Source: Corbicula japonica | Taxonomy: Eukaryota > Mollusca > Bivalvia > Venerida > Cyrenidae | Direction of reading: 5' to 3' | Assembly (NCBI GenBank): GCA_038501625.1 | Contig: JAZAYU010000224.1 | Coordinates: 62,001-126,000 of the forward strand | DNA length: 64,000 nt | In this document: piece after piece, positions 12,331-25,895 of the stretch | Layout of the letters: every line of letters begins with the position of its first letter | Position numbering within the stretch: position 1 is the stretch's first letter | Notes under the pieces: generated by a model | Told to the model about the DNA's origin: nothing | The model's input: the letters and a program-made list of their open reading frames with translations, nothing else | Databases searched by the model: none | Made by a program: the position numbers and the translations under genes

Positions 12331-12857
12331 ACTTCTTGTAATCATGCGACAGTCGTTTTAAAGTAAAATAATAGACTTCAATGCAATGCAAAGAAAGTAA
12401 TTTAGAGTTGTATCAAGCAGTTGTGGTCTAGTCAAAAGTTGTACATTGCAGTCAAAAGTTGTACATTGCAGTCAAAGATATCAAATAAAAAACGTTTTTA
12501 CTTATCACATCTTTAAAATTTGGTTATGACTTGCAAGAAAAAACACTTTCAATAGTAAATCTAAACAAATAACAAAAGAACTGAAAATAAAAATAACTGA
12601 AGTACTCTAAAACCTTTCTTTAAAGTTTAGAAAAAACACTACAGTTATGGTCTATGACAGCGATAAATAATGTAAACTGGACTATTTAAGTTGCAAACAG
12701 CGATAACATCATATTATAGCAAAATGATGTTTATTGCCTAAAGTTTTGATCTGCTAATCTGCTGGACAATTTCCGACAAGGAATTCATTTGAACAAATAA
12801 TTTTCGTTTTCACATAACGTGGTTTCAGTCACATTTATATTGCCCTGAAATAGTAAA
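12331..12857. other. Spacer with a short direct duplication
   Basis: Mostly featureless. The 20-base motif gtcaaaagttgtacattgca occurs twice in direct succession at about 12433-12472. Confidence 0.5.
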
Positions 12858-14443
12858 CAAGAGGGCCATGATGGCCCTGAATCGCTCACCTGAGTATGAA
12901 ACTCAAGTTATTAACCAGAAACTGAATTTTTATTTTTAGCAACAGTGACCTTGACCTTGATCACAGACATGTGGGTAGCAATCCCAATTTGTCTCTTGTT
13001 ATAGGCTACCCATATACCAAGTTTGAAGTCAATATGCCAAAGCAAACTCAAGTTAGTAAGTGGAAACTGAATTTCTATTTTTAGCAACTGTGACCTTAAC
13101 CTTGATCAGAGACACCTGGGTAGCAATCCCAAGCTGCCGTTTGATATAAACTACTCATACACCAAGTGTGGAGTCAAAAAACCAAAGCAAACTCAAGTTA
13201 TTAAGTGGAAATTGAATTTCTATTTTCAGCAACAGTGACCTTGACCTTGATCACAGACATGTAGGTAGCTTTCCAAAGTTGCCTCTTAATTTAAGCTATC
13301 CATATACCAAGTTTGGAGTCAATATGCCAAAGCAATCTCAAGTAATTAAGTAGAAACTGAATTTCTATTTTTAGTAACAGTGACCTTGACCTTAATCACA
13401 GACACCTGGGTAGCAACCCCAAGCTGCCTCTAGATATAAGCTATCCATATACCATGTTTGGAGTCAATAGGCCAAAGCAATCTCAAGTTATTAAGTAGAA
13501 ACTGCATTTCTTTTTTTAGTAACAGTGACCTTGACCTTAATCACAGACACCTGGGTAGCAATCCCAAGCTGCCTTTTGATATAAGCTACCCATACACCAA
13601 GTTTGGAGTCAATATGCCAAAGCAAACTCAAGTTATTAAGCAGAAACTGAATTTCTATTTTTAGCAACAGTGACCTTGACCTTGATCACAGACATCTGGG
13701 TAGCGACCCCAAGCTGCCTTTTGATATAAGCTACCCATACACCAAGTTTGGAGTCAATAGGCCTAAGCAAACTCAAGTAATTGAGCAAAGACCGAATTTC
13801 TATTTTTAGCAACAGTGACCTTGACCTTGATCACAGACACCTGGGTAGCAACCCCAAGCTGCCTTTTGATATAAGCTACCCATACACCAAGTTTGGAGTC
13901 AATAGGCCTAAGCAAACTCAAGTAATTGAGCAAAGACTGAATTTCTATTTTTAGCAATAGTGACCTTGACCTTGATCACAGACATCTGGGTAGCAACCCC
14001 AAGCTGCCTTTTGAAATAAGCTACCGATACATGAGCAAAGACTGAATTTCTATTTTTAGCAACAGTGACCTTGACCTTGATCACAGACACCTGGGTAACA
14101 ACCCCAAGCTGCCTTTTGATATAAGCTACCCATACACCAAGTTTGGAGTCAATAACCCTAAGCAAACTCAAGTAATTGAGCAAAGACTGAATTTCTATTT
14201 TTAGCAGCAGTGACCTTGACCTTGACCCTGTGGTCATGATTTGAACAACTTTTGTAGACATCAGTGCCAGGATGCTTCAGGACAAATTTGGTTAAAATCC
14301 ATCAAGTGGTTTCAGAGGAGATGTTGTTTAAAGGAAATTGTTGACGGACGACGGACGACGGACGACGGACGCCGGACGACGGACGCCGGACAAAGACGGG
14401 TCCCAATAGCTCACCATGAGCCTATGGCTCAGGTGAGCTAAAA
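12858..14443 (+). mobile_element. Helentron-like non-autonomous element with internal tandem array (T1)
   Basis: The element starts near gagggccatgatggccc, a small hairpin. It then carries the 11-base repeat gctcacctgag, which is repeated inverted as ctcaggtgagc at the right end. Between them are about ten tandem units of roughly 145-150 bp, each with the core gtgaccttgaccttgatcac and an accaagtttggagtcaat segment; one unit is shortened near 14030. A (GGACGNC)n microsatellite at about 14343-14393 and a gagcc-tat-ggctc hairpin precede the right end, which finishes gagctaa. Subterminal inverted repeats, internal satellite and a 3' hairpin before CTAA are known features of Helitron/Helentron-derived elements; bivalve pearl elements also combine internal tandem repeats with a microsatellite. 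The classification is inference. Open frames inside are spurious. Confidence 0.75.
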
Positions 14444-15530
14444 ATTACATTTAACCCATTGCTGAATCGAAAATGGTTATAACCTGATATGATGTTGAAA
14501 ATTACGTCCACTGGACTTACCTACATTAAGTCAGATTTAAAAACTCCTAATAAACATTGTTGTTTGTATTTTGTTTATTTAATTTAACATTCCTAACAAA
14601 GGTTTAGGCGACTTCCTCTGTAAGTGGAAATAGTATCCATTATGTATGCTTAAAGCAGCTGCCGTGTTCGGTCTCTTTTCATACGAACTTGTTCCGTGGT
14701 TTTGTCTCAAGCCAGACAGCGTTTGCAATTTTAAAGTTGATATTTTTTCTGAAGCTGGAATGTGTTTGCAATTTTAAAGTTGATGTTTTGTCTGAAGCCA
14801 AATGTCCATAGAAATTGCTGGTTGGTTCTTTTACCCCGTAATCGCTCTTGTAATGGCCGCACTTTTTACTAGATTTTATCGTTAAAGAATTGAGGGTGTG
14901 GCCAATACATAGGCGTAAGGGCTTGTGATATTTTTCAAGATTGATTTTTGGCTGAAATGCGTTTATTTTGCGATATTGTTACATCATCTCGCTATATTGG
15001 ATGTGACCCTCATGTATTCAGCAATTTCGAGCGGGTGTATGCGGCGCCGTAGCGATTTGGCGCGGGTATATGCGGCACCTTAACGATCTTATTTAATAAT
15101 TTAAAATAATTTATTTTTCTAAAATATTTAAAAACAATTAATATTGTATATTTCTTAATTCTAAAGTATATTACTTATTTCTCATTTATTTTAAGTTAAG
15201 AGCACGACCTTGTTACTGTAAATTACCACGACATGTTACTCTTCTTTGCCCAATTGTTCTGAAAGAAGTTGTTGACAGGTTGAGAATTTATATCCGACAT
15301 TTGAGGTGGCATGAGTTATCAATCACATGTATCAATCACAGCGTTCCTCATACTGTCGCTTCCACCGTCAACTTTTCGGATACCGAAAAATGTCATGGGT
15401 TCTGTCCCAGATTGTGTACAACTAGCGTTGAGTTATATGTCTTACCCATTATCATTAAAAAAAGCATCACGCTTTGAATAACATCTTCGACGATTGCCAA
15501 TCAAGTATTCGTTACACTTGGATCTCACAA
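14444..15530. other. Spacer, nothing firm
   Basis: AT-rich. A short direct duplication, gcaattttaaagttgat, appears twice at about 14728-14784. A CG-containing patch at 15025-15080 repeats the phrase gcggcgcc/gcggcacc. No exon was recognised. Confidence 0.4.
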
Positions 15531-16130
15531 ATAAAACGTTACTGAAATAATGTAGAACGACGGTAAAATGTCCCACAATGCTCCTCTGCTTCGCTAAATT
15601 TTAACTGTCTCTGGTTATCTAGAGTTTTCCGATTTTATACGTAATATTCATTCTCAGTAAAACCACGAAATTATCAAATCGCCAAATATGCCCATTAGGG
15701 CATATTTGTTTTAAACTGCGAATCTGCAAATATCCCGTTAATAAAATGTCGTAGAACAACAGAAAAATGTCCGCAAAATTTTCGTCTGCAATTTTAACTC
15801 CATTCTATATTTTCTATTGCTATCTGTCTCTTGTCTGATTATATATACGTCACATTCATTTTAAATAATATATTTTTTATTTTATTAAAAATAAATTAAA
15901 CATACCCGGTTTATTATCGAAGTCTTCAAATATCCCGTTAACAAAATGTTGTAGAACAACAGAAAAATGTCCGGCAAATATCGTCTGCTTTTCTAATGTC
16001 GTTCCAGATTTTCAACCGCTAGCTGTCTATTGTCCGATTATATAAATAAATCAAATTCATTTTAATAATATAAACCTTCGTTTATTTAAAAAAAATGATT
16101 CTAACATACCAGTTCTATTCTTGCATCCTG
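15531..16130 (+). repeat. Diverged tandem repeat, about 200-bp unit, up to three copies
   Basis: The phrase aatgt(c/t)gtagaacaacag followed by aaaaatgtccg and tcgtctgc appears at about 15746 and 15945. A weaker copy (aatgtagaacgacgg, then aaaatgtccc) is near 15549. Each is followed by a T-rich stretch with ctgtct and gattata. Non-coding. Confidence 0.65.
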
Positions 16131-17845
16131 CATATATACAGCGTTAAAATGTATGCTGATAAAATTTAGCCTGGATGTAAACAATGCTTGATTAGTACTA
16201 GAAGGAGCACTAGTAAGGGTTTTCTGCATATTTTATTGCTCAAAACTTGTAGATTAATAGAACATGTACCATAGTTTAGGGAAAATGGCCCATGTATTAT
16301 ATAAAGAGTTCATACAAATGCACATTGAGTAATATTAGTATCATGTGGATAGGAATTTTGGTGCCAAACAAATAATAGTGGTCTACATCACATGTGGTTT
16401 TATAGTTTCCTATGTGTTCAAGGATTCTGCATGTAAAAATGTTTCCGGCATTCTTTGCGAATGTTTTGGAATGCATTTTGCACGAAAAGATTTTGTCGAA
16501 ATGATTTTATTACTTTTTGCGATAAATATTATGTCACGAGAAGATGCCTTTCAAAATTTTTTTCCCAACAAGTCACATTGAATATCTGAGGCAACATTTT
16601 TGTAAATTTTGCAGCATTTTGGCCCAAAAACATCTTTCATAATAGTTTAAAACAAACAGACTGCTTCCAGCTTTATTTTGTTTAGTTTTGGTGGTCTCTG
16701 AGCTCTTTTAAAATGATGCAACTTGAAGGAATGCATGGGTATAGTGTTTTTATAATGCATTTGTCACCCCACTAGTGTTTAGATTTTTATCTCTTTCTTC
16801 AAATATAGTGAACTAAATCTAATTTAAGTTGTATTTCAGTTGTAATGTTTAAAAACATTCAAATTAGCAAGGTTATGAACCACAATGAATTAATAAACAA
16901 CAGATAACTGTCTTTTCATTATTGTGATTACCTCCCTTGAATATGCAAAATTGATTAAATTCTAACATTTGGTCCCTTTATTCACTGAAAGTAGTCATGG
17001 TAATGTGGATTTTGATTGGAATGAGCTTCTTGAAGTTTGTTTTAACAATAAAATGCATATTTTGGGGGTATTTCAGCCTTATTATTATTTTTATATATTT
17101 TATTTTCTTCAATTTAGTCAAAATATGGTATATTTTTCATATAAATTGTTATATTTCTCTGCGAGTCATGAATTATATTTCAAGACATAGGTTTATATCA
17201 CAGAATGAAACACTCTTTACATGATTTTTGTCAAATCATGAGCATAATCACTAAGAAATTCCAGAAAATAAGGCTAAAAGATGGCATGTTATGTCAAAAA
17301 GGTTCCAAAATTAAGTTCTCCTGTACCAGATCTAGCCTCTATCTGTCATGAAATGTGATAAACAGGCTCATGTTGATCATTCCTTTCAATGCATACTATG
17401 TTTTTTATGAAATATATGGTAAAATAACTTGATTTATTAAATTATATATCTTGTAAAACATTTTAATGTGTTAAAATTGGTGGAAATGTTGTACTTTAAG
17501 GGGGTTGGGTAATTGAAACCCATAAATAAGTGTTTTAATAATATAAAATTGGTGGAAAACTGCATTTTTCTTCAAAAGCAACAAAAAACACATCATGTAG
17601 TGAATACATTTATTACTTTATATGCAAATTACATGTGGTGAAAGAACATTTCTGGTTAGGCATTTCTAAAACTGAAAATCATGCAATTTTTTAAAGAACA
17701 AGTGTGATAGGCATTACTTGTCTGGTCATAGTGCCCATGTATTTAAACCAACATAAAAGTAAACATTGTAATTGTGTGCTGTTATGACTAAGTATGAATT
17801 AAAACTAAAAGAAAATGAAATTCTTTAATTTGAAAATCCCCTTAA
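16131..17845. other. Spacer, nothing recognised
   Basis: AT-rich DNA. Hydrophobic open frames at about 16969-17224 lie in two overlapping frames of T-rich sequence and lack splice or family support. Confidence 0.4.
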
Positions 17846-18767
17846 GGTCAGAGGACAGTAAATAGAAAAGCCTGTCGCGGATTGGACAATTTTGTCTAGG
17901 GACGATTCGGGCTTAATTTATTTTCAAAGATTCATTGGCCAAAACTATAGAGAATAGAAATATTTTTTTGTTTTCAAAAATGTAAAATGACTTTAATTAT
18001 ATACTTCAAAATAAAAATGATTATTTAAAACACTGTTTGAAAGGTGATTTGTGTCACTTTAAAGAAGTTGGTACTTTCCTTATTTTGGGTTAGAGATTTG
18101 TTTACATTCTGGGGGTGGTTACTTTCGGTTTAAAATGCTGAGAGAATGAGTTGGTGAAGGCACCAATTCTTGGTCATTTTTGCATTTCCCAAGAGTGCCA
18201 CTATGCAAATCTGGGGTAGTTTTGGAACAAGTCGTGTAAATAAAATCACAGGAGGACCAAATCTTATAATGTAAGTCTATGGGAAACTATTTAGTGGTCT
18301 CCTTTAGGTCAGAGACCACTAAATAGTTTCCCATAGACTTACATTATAAGATTTGGTCCTCCTGTGATTTTATTTACACGACTTGTTCCAAAACTACCCC
18401 AGATTTGCATAGTGGCACTCTTGGGAAATGCAAAAATGACCAAGAATTGGTGCCTTCACCAACTCATTCTCTCAGCATTTTAAACCGAAAGTAACCACCC
18501 CCAGAATGTAAACAAATCTCTAACCCAAAATAAGGAAAGTACCAACTTCTTTAAAGTGACACAAATCACCTTTCAAACAGTGTTTTAAATAATCATTTTT
18601 ATTTTGAAGTATATAATTAAAGTCATTTTACATTTTTGAAAACAAAAAATTATTTCTATTCTCTATAGTTTTGGCTAATGAATCTTTGAAAATAAATTAA
18701 GCCCGAATCGTCCCTAGACAAAATTGTCCAATCTGCGACAGGCTTTTCTATTTACTGTCCTCTGACC
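17846..18767. mobile_element. 922-bp inverted dimer (long-arm foldback element)
   Basis: The sequence from ggtcagaggacagtaaatag to about 18302 is repeated in reverse complement from about 18315 to 18767, which ends ctatttactgtcctctgacc. The arms are about 455 bp, nearly identical, and the loop is about 12 bases (cctttaggtcag). Where the arms meet, ggtcagagaccactaaatag resembles the outer end ggtcagaggacagtaaatag. Each arm therefore looks like one element with imperfect terminal inverted repeats, joined head to head. No coding capacity; a transcript across it would form long double-stranded RNA. I could not identify a clear target-site duplication. Confidence 0.88.
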
Positions 18768-18844
18768 GATAACTGACGATAAATGCCTGAAAGTGTTCGT
18801 TGGTTACAAAGCGTTGTATTTATAACGCTTAGTAACTAGAATGT

Positions 18845-19060
18845 GTCTTCGGACATTGTTGCCCCACTGCTACAACAAAATTTGTAACAAGAATAACTTT
18901 CGTTCATCTACACATCCTGCGTGATCATCTGTGCAAGTTTGCAAGAAATCCGCCAGATAGTTAATGAGGAGTAGATGCCACAAGTTTTGAGGGACGGATG
19001 GGCGGACGTACGGACGATTGCCACTATATATGCTCTCACTTTGTGGGGCATAAAAATGCG
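18845..19060 (+). mobile_element. Short Helentron-like fragment
   Basis: It starts near ttgttgccccactgctac and ends tttgtggggcataaaaatg. The inner motif tgccccac and its complement gtggggca form short subterminal inverted repeats. Between them lie a cgtgatcatctgtgcaagtt segment and a ggacggatgggcggacgtac run, the same order as in the large elements at 12858 and 22524. It contains no tandem array. Confidence 0.55.
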
Positions 19061-21649
19061 GTGACAAAATAGCTGCAGCTTACGTAAAAAACTGCAGCGG
19101 CGTTTAAACGTAAATTCAAATGTTTCTTCAATGTTCACAATAGGGATGCGGCCTTTACACGGGTACGACCATTACATGATTGATAAGGTTATTGTTCATA
19201 GTTGATATAGGGATAGAAATTAACTGCACATAATTGTTCAGCTAAAGCTTGATAGAAACTAACCCCTACAAGTTGCTGTCTTGAAAAGAGAATTTTTTTT
19301 TCAATTTAATATTGTTTGTATGTCCCAATCATCAGTCAAGAAGACTTGGATAATTTTATTCCTTCGGACAGACATTAAAACATCAGCAATGGTTGTTTCC
19401 CCCCTAGTCCTTCCTGTTTTGCACTAAAGTCTGTCACAAAATGACTTCTTGGTAGATAACTTCAAGTTTATTTTCCCATATTTAGTCAAGTGGATCAGAA
19501 AATTGTTTCATGAATAAAATAAAACAGTTTCACATAATGACTTTATCTGCTTAACATATTTAAATAATATATTAGGTTACTACTGAACAATTTCTGAAAG
19601 TCAAAATACTTCTTGCATTTTCACAATTTTAAAGGGCTATCACACTTTAAAAATGCAATGAAAACCTGCCTCAGAGACATCTAGTTGCTTAGTCAAGTTG
19701 CGTGTTTAATGTTTCGACATGTCAAGATAACATTAGGACAGAACCAGGCAACAAAAGCACAGATCTTTAGATGTTCTGTATACAAATTTTTTAAAGCAAT
19801 GAAGTCATTCACACAGATCCTAATGAATATACATGTAGTACAAAGTAAATCTGTTGGAACCATGTTTATGTAACAAGTATTTTACTATACAGAATATGTT
19901 GAGGAAGTCAAGTAATGAAATCATTCTTATAATGAATGCAAACAAATACTCAGTGCAAAATGTTTCATTGTTTCATGCCTTGCAGAAAATCAGAATGTTT
20001 GCTCACTGCTCAGTAGACAGAACTTCAAATGACCCATTCGTGGGCCAGATACAATGAAACCGTAATTGAAAACCACATCTGACAGGCGGAAACTGGGTCC
20101 AGTCTCTGAACTGATCAAGCATAATCTAGATTTTCAAGACTTTTCTTCTATTTCGGTTATATGATCAGGAGCACCTATAATGATTAATTGAATCTTCCAA
20201 TCTCCCAGTTCCTCTTAACAACAGCATCATTGTTCAGTATCATACTATGTTATAGAATATTGGTTTATCCTAATTAGAATCGCAAGTGATAAATATACTA
20301 TACAAAGTTTGCAAAGCACAAAGAAAATGTATGTGCATATCTTTTGCATAGCGTTTTTTTTCCTTCTTTAACTACCTCCCCAATAGGGTACCATTCCCAA
20401 GGCTGACAGGAGTCTTCCCAATTCAATCACCGGACCTTTCCCTATCCCCAAAACTACTGTTCCCAACAACAAACAGTGGCGTTTCCCTACTGACAAAAGA
20501 GTTTTTCGCAAGAAATGTCGCACAGCGTAAACAAATGCAACCACCCCCCCCCCCACACTTTGCTTATAATTTCAAATGCAGATTCATTTCACATTAATTG
20601 CAACCTCAATGAAACTTTTCCCTGTAATGGAAGTTATTTTTCATTGGATTGGCAGTAACTTAATTCTGGCATAACATTTACATCACTATCTTCCTGTTAA
20701 GGAACCAGACCTTATCATTCTTTGTGAAGATGATTCAAACCCCTAGTGTAAATTTACATGAATTATGAATAAATCCCAACAGCTCTTATTTGCGACTATT
20801 TTTTCCCAATTTTAAGATTTTACGATGCGAAAATTTCCCAATTGTAGGGGAAGGGGACCTTTTCCCCATTGGGGAAAAAAAACTGTTGCAGTATGCCAGA
20901 TATTAGTTTATTTCTATTTAAGTTGTGTGGTTTAGTTGGTGCTTCAATTCTCAGAAAATTTATCACTGAAAACTGCAAGACCATGCAACCACAATTTTAA
21001 AATTATATTATTTAAATTACTTAGTATTGATTATAAACTGTATCCTTATACTAAGACTTAATTACACAACTAATAAATGTGAAACATCTTCACTACATGT
21101 ACATGATTTACAAGAAAGACATCAAGTCTTGGTTTCTGCTCACTGAAACAAGTGTGAAACAATTCTTTAAGTATTATTATCCCTAAGGTCAGAAAATGTT
21201 TGTAGTTTCAGACATAAATATGTATTGAACACAATACCAGTGAAGATATTTCACAGGACCATCTCCATCATTTCTCTGTAGGGAACAAAAATGTTATGTT
21301 TTTCTGCCATAAAATAAAGCTAAAAGTTAAAAATGCCTATTCACAGTTCACTGAGTTCAGGGTGGTATAATTTAATATTTAACATTTAGTTATTATTCAT
21401 CGGAACACTACAATGATGCCTATAAATGAATGAACAGGAGAAAATTTGCCAAAGTTTTGGACTTATTACTAGTAATCATTAAATTGTAAGACCTGTTGTG
21501 AGTGAGTTTTAGTTACTGCATTAGTGATGCTATAAACAACTTTGGTTTCAAATATATTCACTCATACATTGACTGTGTAAGAATAATAATCACATTTACT
21601 TTGTTTTCAGGTACCAACTAAGCAAACCCAGTCAACCCCCCAAAAAGAT
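19061..21649. other. Spacer, nothing recognised
   Basis: A long unannotated stretch. Around 20370-20560 and 20810-20880 there are C/T-rich and G/A-rich phrases (cccaattc, ttcccaat, aggggaaggggacc), with an open frame on the minus strand that looks compositional. No exon, RNA gene or clear element boundary was recognised. Confidence 0.35.
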
Positions 21650-22390
21650 TGTGCAACTAACCCAGATAAACATGATCATCCTTACACGACATCGGTAACC
21701 AATTATTAACTGATAACAGTACTGACTTTATATACAGGGAGACTTTCTAATGTCTGCACAAATAGTGTTACTATGAATTTCCCATACTAGAAATCAAACA
21801 AATACTGTATATCAACAGCCCTTTGCCATGCAAATCTGGACAACCCCACACGTGGTTGCACGGCTTACCCTGATAAAAGTGATCATCATTAGTTCATTAT
21901 CGAGTGCATGACATCAGTAACTGATTATAAAGACTGTTTGTGGTATTCAGTACAATAATACCCTACTTTCAAACAAAACCAAAAACAGTTTGACCCATTT
22001 TTATATTTGATGAGATTCAGAATCCCATCATTATCATTATAAAAGATAGATGTTTTACTTATTTGACAGAGACCATTCCATGTATTTACTTCAAAAAAGT
22101 CATTAATCTAGACCTCATTAAGGGCAAGTCAGGTACTTTAAACTGTCTAGTGATTTCTATAAAAGACAAACCTCAAGGAACTGAACATGCCTTTGCAGGG
22201 CTAGATGCTGTCGCCATGACGGTGCGGGTTAGCTTCCAGGTAAAGGCAATATCATTTGAAATTCACAGTAGCACTATCTTTGCAGTGTGGCGGTCGTAAA
22301 AAGTCTCCCCATACATCCTGGCTAGCCCAATTGGTTGAATTGTCGGGATTGCGGATTCGCTCACAGGTAAAGGCAATATCATTTGTGATA
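21650..22390. repeat. Dispersed repeat family R4, copies in both orientations
   Basis: Direct copies of motifs from 12030-12330 lie at about 21660-21800 and 21865-21935 (taaccctgataaaa-like and acatcggtaaccaat-like). A reversed partial copy lies at about 22200-22390, where ggtaaaggcaatatcatttg occurs twice (about 22240 and 22368). The cluster immediately precedes the large array element at 22524. Confidence 0.55.
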
Positions 22391-22523
22391 CAAACCACTG
22401 GTATTTAAGTTCAACTTCAAACCTCTAAATGCTTTATATGTGCTTGGAGTTAAGCTGTATGAATCAGGTAAGTTAACTTAAATGTGTATCTAATTCACAG
22501 ATTTTCTTGTACAACTTATAGGA

Positions 22524-25500
22524 AACAAGAGTGCCAAACTGACACAAAATACGCCCGTCAAAATGCTGATCATCAAAGTTGCGTAACGATCCGATGAAAA
22601 TTATTCGACTTGGAGAGCAGATACCACTAATTCAGTTTTTGGACAATTCAAGGGCCATAATTCAAGAGTGCCTGGGGGGATTTGGAAGGTTATACAACTT
22701 GGTCGAGATATTATGCCCACCAACATATTCACCAAGTTTGATAAAGACCGGATGAAAACTCTTTGACTTAGAGAGCGTAAACCCTAATTTTGGAAAATTC
22801 AAGGGCCATAATTCAGGAGTGCATGGGGGGATTTGGCTGGTTGTAGAACTTGGTCGAGATATTATGCCCACCAACATATTCATCAAGTTTGATAAAGACC
22901 GGATGAAAACTCTTTGACTTAGAGACCGGAAACAGTAATTTTGAACAATTCAAGGGCCATAATTCAGCAGTGCATGGGGGGATTTGGCTGGTTATAGAAC
23001 TTGGTCGAGATATTATGCCCACCAACATATTCACCAAGTTTGATAAAGACTGGATGAAAACTCTTTGACTTAGAGAGCGGAAACAGTAATTTTGGACAAT
23101 TCAAGGGCCATAATTCAGGAGTGCCTGGGCGGATTTGGCTGGTTATAGAACTTAGTCAAGATATTATGCCCACCAACATATTCACCAAGTTTGATAAAGA
23201 CCGGATGAAAAACTCTTTGACTTAGAGACCGGAAACAGTAATTTTGGAAAATTCAAGGGCCATAATTCAGCAGTGCATGGAGGGATTTGGCTGGTTATAG
23301 AACTTGGTCGAGATATTATGCCCACCAACATATTCACCAAGTTTGATAAAGACCGGATGAAAACTCTTTGACTTAGAGAGCGTAAACCCTTATTTTGGAC
23401 AATTCAAGGCCATAATTCAGGAGTGCATGGGGGGATTTGGCTGGTTGTAGAACTTGGTCGAGATATTATGCCCACCAACATATTCATCAAGTTTGATAAA
23501 GACCGGATGAAAACTCTTTGACTTAGAGACCGGAAACAGTAATTTTGAACAATTCAAGGGCCATAATTCAGCAGTGCATGGGGGGATTCGGCTGGTTATA
23601 GAACTTGGTCGAGATATTATGCCCACCAACATATTCACATAGTTTGATAAAGACCGGATGAAAACTCTTTGACTTAGAGAGCGGAAACAGTAATTTTGGA
23701 CAATTCAAGGGCCATAATTCAGGAGTGCCTGGGCGGATTTGGCTGGTTATAGAACTTAGTCAAGATATTATGCCCACCAACAAATTCACCAAGTTTGATA
23801 AAGACCGGATGAAAAACTCTTTGACTTAGAGACCGGAAACAGTAATTTTGGAAAATTCAAGGGCCATAATTCAGCAGTGCATGGAGGGATTTGGCTGGTT
23901 ATAGAACTTGGTCTAGATATTATGCCCACCAACATATTCACCAAGTTTGATAAAGACCGGATGAAAACTCTTTGACTTAGAGAGCGTAAACCCTTATTTT
24001 GGACAATTCAAGGGCCATAATTCAGGAGAGCATCGGGGGATTTGGCTGGTTGTAGAACTTGGTCGAGATATTATGCCCACCAACATATTCATCAAGTTTG
24101 ATAAAGACCGGATGAAAACTCTTTGACTTAGAGACCAGAAACAGTAATTTTGAACAATTCAAGGGCCATAATTCAGCAGTGCATGGGGGGATTTGGCTGG
24201 TTATAGAACTTGGTCGAGATATTATGCCCACCAACATATTCACCAAGTTTGATAAAGACTGGATGAAAACTCTTTGACTTAGAGAGCGGAAACAGTAATT
24301 TTGGAAAATTCAAGGGCCATAATTCAGCAGTGCATGGAGGGATTTGGCTGGTTATAGAACTTGGTCGAGATATTATGCCCACCAACATATTCACCAAGTT
24401 TGATAAAGACCGGATGAAAACTCTTTGACTTAGAGAGCGTAAACCCTTATTTTGGACAATTGAAGGCCATAATTCAGGAGTGCATGGGGGGATTTGGCTG
24501 GTTGTAGAACTTGGTCGAGATATTATGCCCACCAACATATTCATCAAGTTTGATAAAGACCGGATGAAAACTCTTTGACTTAGAGACCGGAAACAGTAAT
24601 TTTGAACAATTCAAGGGCCATAATTCAGCAGTGCATGGGGGGATTTGGCTGGTTATAGAACTTGGTCGAGATATTATGCCCACCAACATATTCACATAGT
24701 TTGATAAAGACCGGATGAAAACTCTTTGACTTAGAGAGCGGAAACAGTAATTTTGGACAATTCAAGGGCCATAATTCAGGAGTGCCTGGGCGGATTTGGC
24801 TGGTTATAGAACTTAGTCAAGATATTATGCCCACCAACAAATTCACCAAGTTTGATAAAGACCGGATGAAAAACTCTTTGACTTAGAGACCGGAAACAGT
24901 AATTTTGGAAAATTCAAGGGCCATAATTCAGCAGTGCATGGAGGGATTTGGCTGGTTATAGAACTTGGTCTAGATATTATGCCCACCAACATATTCACCA
25001 AGTTTGATAAAGACCGGATGAAAACTCTTTGACTTAGAGAGCGTAAACCCTTATTTTGGACAATTCAAAGGCCATAATTCAGGAGAGCATCGGGGGATTT
25101 GGCTGGTTATAGAACTTAGTCAAGATATTATGCCCACCAACAAATTCACCAAGTGTGATAAAGACCAGATGAAAACTCTTTGACTTAGAGAGCGGAAACA
25201 GTAATTTTGGACAATTCAAGGGCCATAATTCAGGAGTGCCTGGGGGATTTGGAAGGTTATACAACTTGGTCGAGATATTATGCCCACCAACATATTCACC
25301 AAGTTTGATAAAGACCGGATGAAAACTCTTTGACTTAGAGAGCGTAAACCCTTATTTTGGACAATTCAAGGGCCATAATTCAGGAGTGCATGGGGGGATT
25401 TGGCTGGTTATAGAACTTGGTTGAGATATTATGCCCACCAACATATTCACCAAGTTTGATAAAGACCGGATGAAAACTCTTTGACTTAGAGACCGGAAAC

Positions 25501-25895
25501 AGTAATTTTGGACAATTCAAGGGCCATAATTCAGCAGTGCCTGGGGGATTTGGCTGGTTATAGAACTTGGTCAAGATATTATGCCCACCAACATATTCAC
25601 CAAGTTTGATAAAGACCGGATGAAAACTCTTTGACTTAGAGAGCGGAAACTGTAATTTTTGACAATTCAAGGGCCATAATTCAGGAGTGTCTGGGGGGAT
25701 TTGGCTGGTTATAGAACTTGGTCAAGATATTGTGCCCACCAACATATTCACCAAGTTTGATAAAGACCGGATGAAAACTCTTTGACTTAGAGAGCGGAAA
25801 CCCTGTGGACGCCGCCTGCCCGCCCGCCAACCTGCCCGCTCGCAGCAGGTGTTCCCATAATACGTTCCGTTTTTCAAACGGGCGTATCAAAATGG
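22524..25895 (+). mobile_element. Helentron-like element with a large tandem array (T2)
   Basis: The left end reads aacaagagtgccaaactgac, followed by atacgcccgt. The right end carries the exact complement acgggcgtat after a ccgttt-ttc-aaacgg hairpin. Inside are about 21 tandem units of about 151 bp, each with agggccataattcag, tatgcccaccaacatattca and ggatgaaaactctttgactt. Variant units recur in order every 604-605 bp (compare 22813, 23417 and 24022), so four monomers form a higher-order unit. A GC-rich gcccgcccgcc segment follows the array. The architecture matches the elements at 12858 and 59430. The many minus-strand open frames of about 74 codons are the array read in one frame and are not genes. 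Confidence 0.8.

Noticed and set aside
13763..14261. Minus-strand open frames with VAKNRNSVFAQLLEFA repeats
   Set aside because: They lie wholly inside the tandem array of the element at 12858-14443 and repeat with its period.
16969..17224. Two overlapping hydrophobic open frames resembling membrane segments
   Set aside because: T-rich DNA gives hydrophobic codons in any frame; neither has start context, splice sites or a homologue I recognise.
20368..20556. Gly/Leu-rich minus-strand open frame
   Set aside because: Compositional (C/T-rich plus strand with a poly-C run); no splice context or family resemblance.
22662..25890. A family of minus-strand open frames of about 74 codons (MNMLVGIISRPSS... 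type)
   Set aside because: They are the 151-bp tandem unit read in one frame that happens to lack stops for half a period. Boundaries follow the repeat, not start or splice signals.
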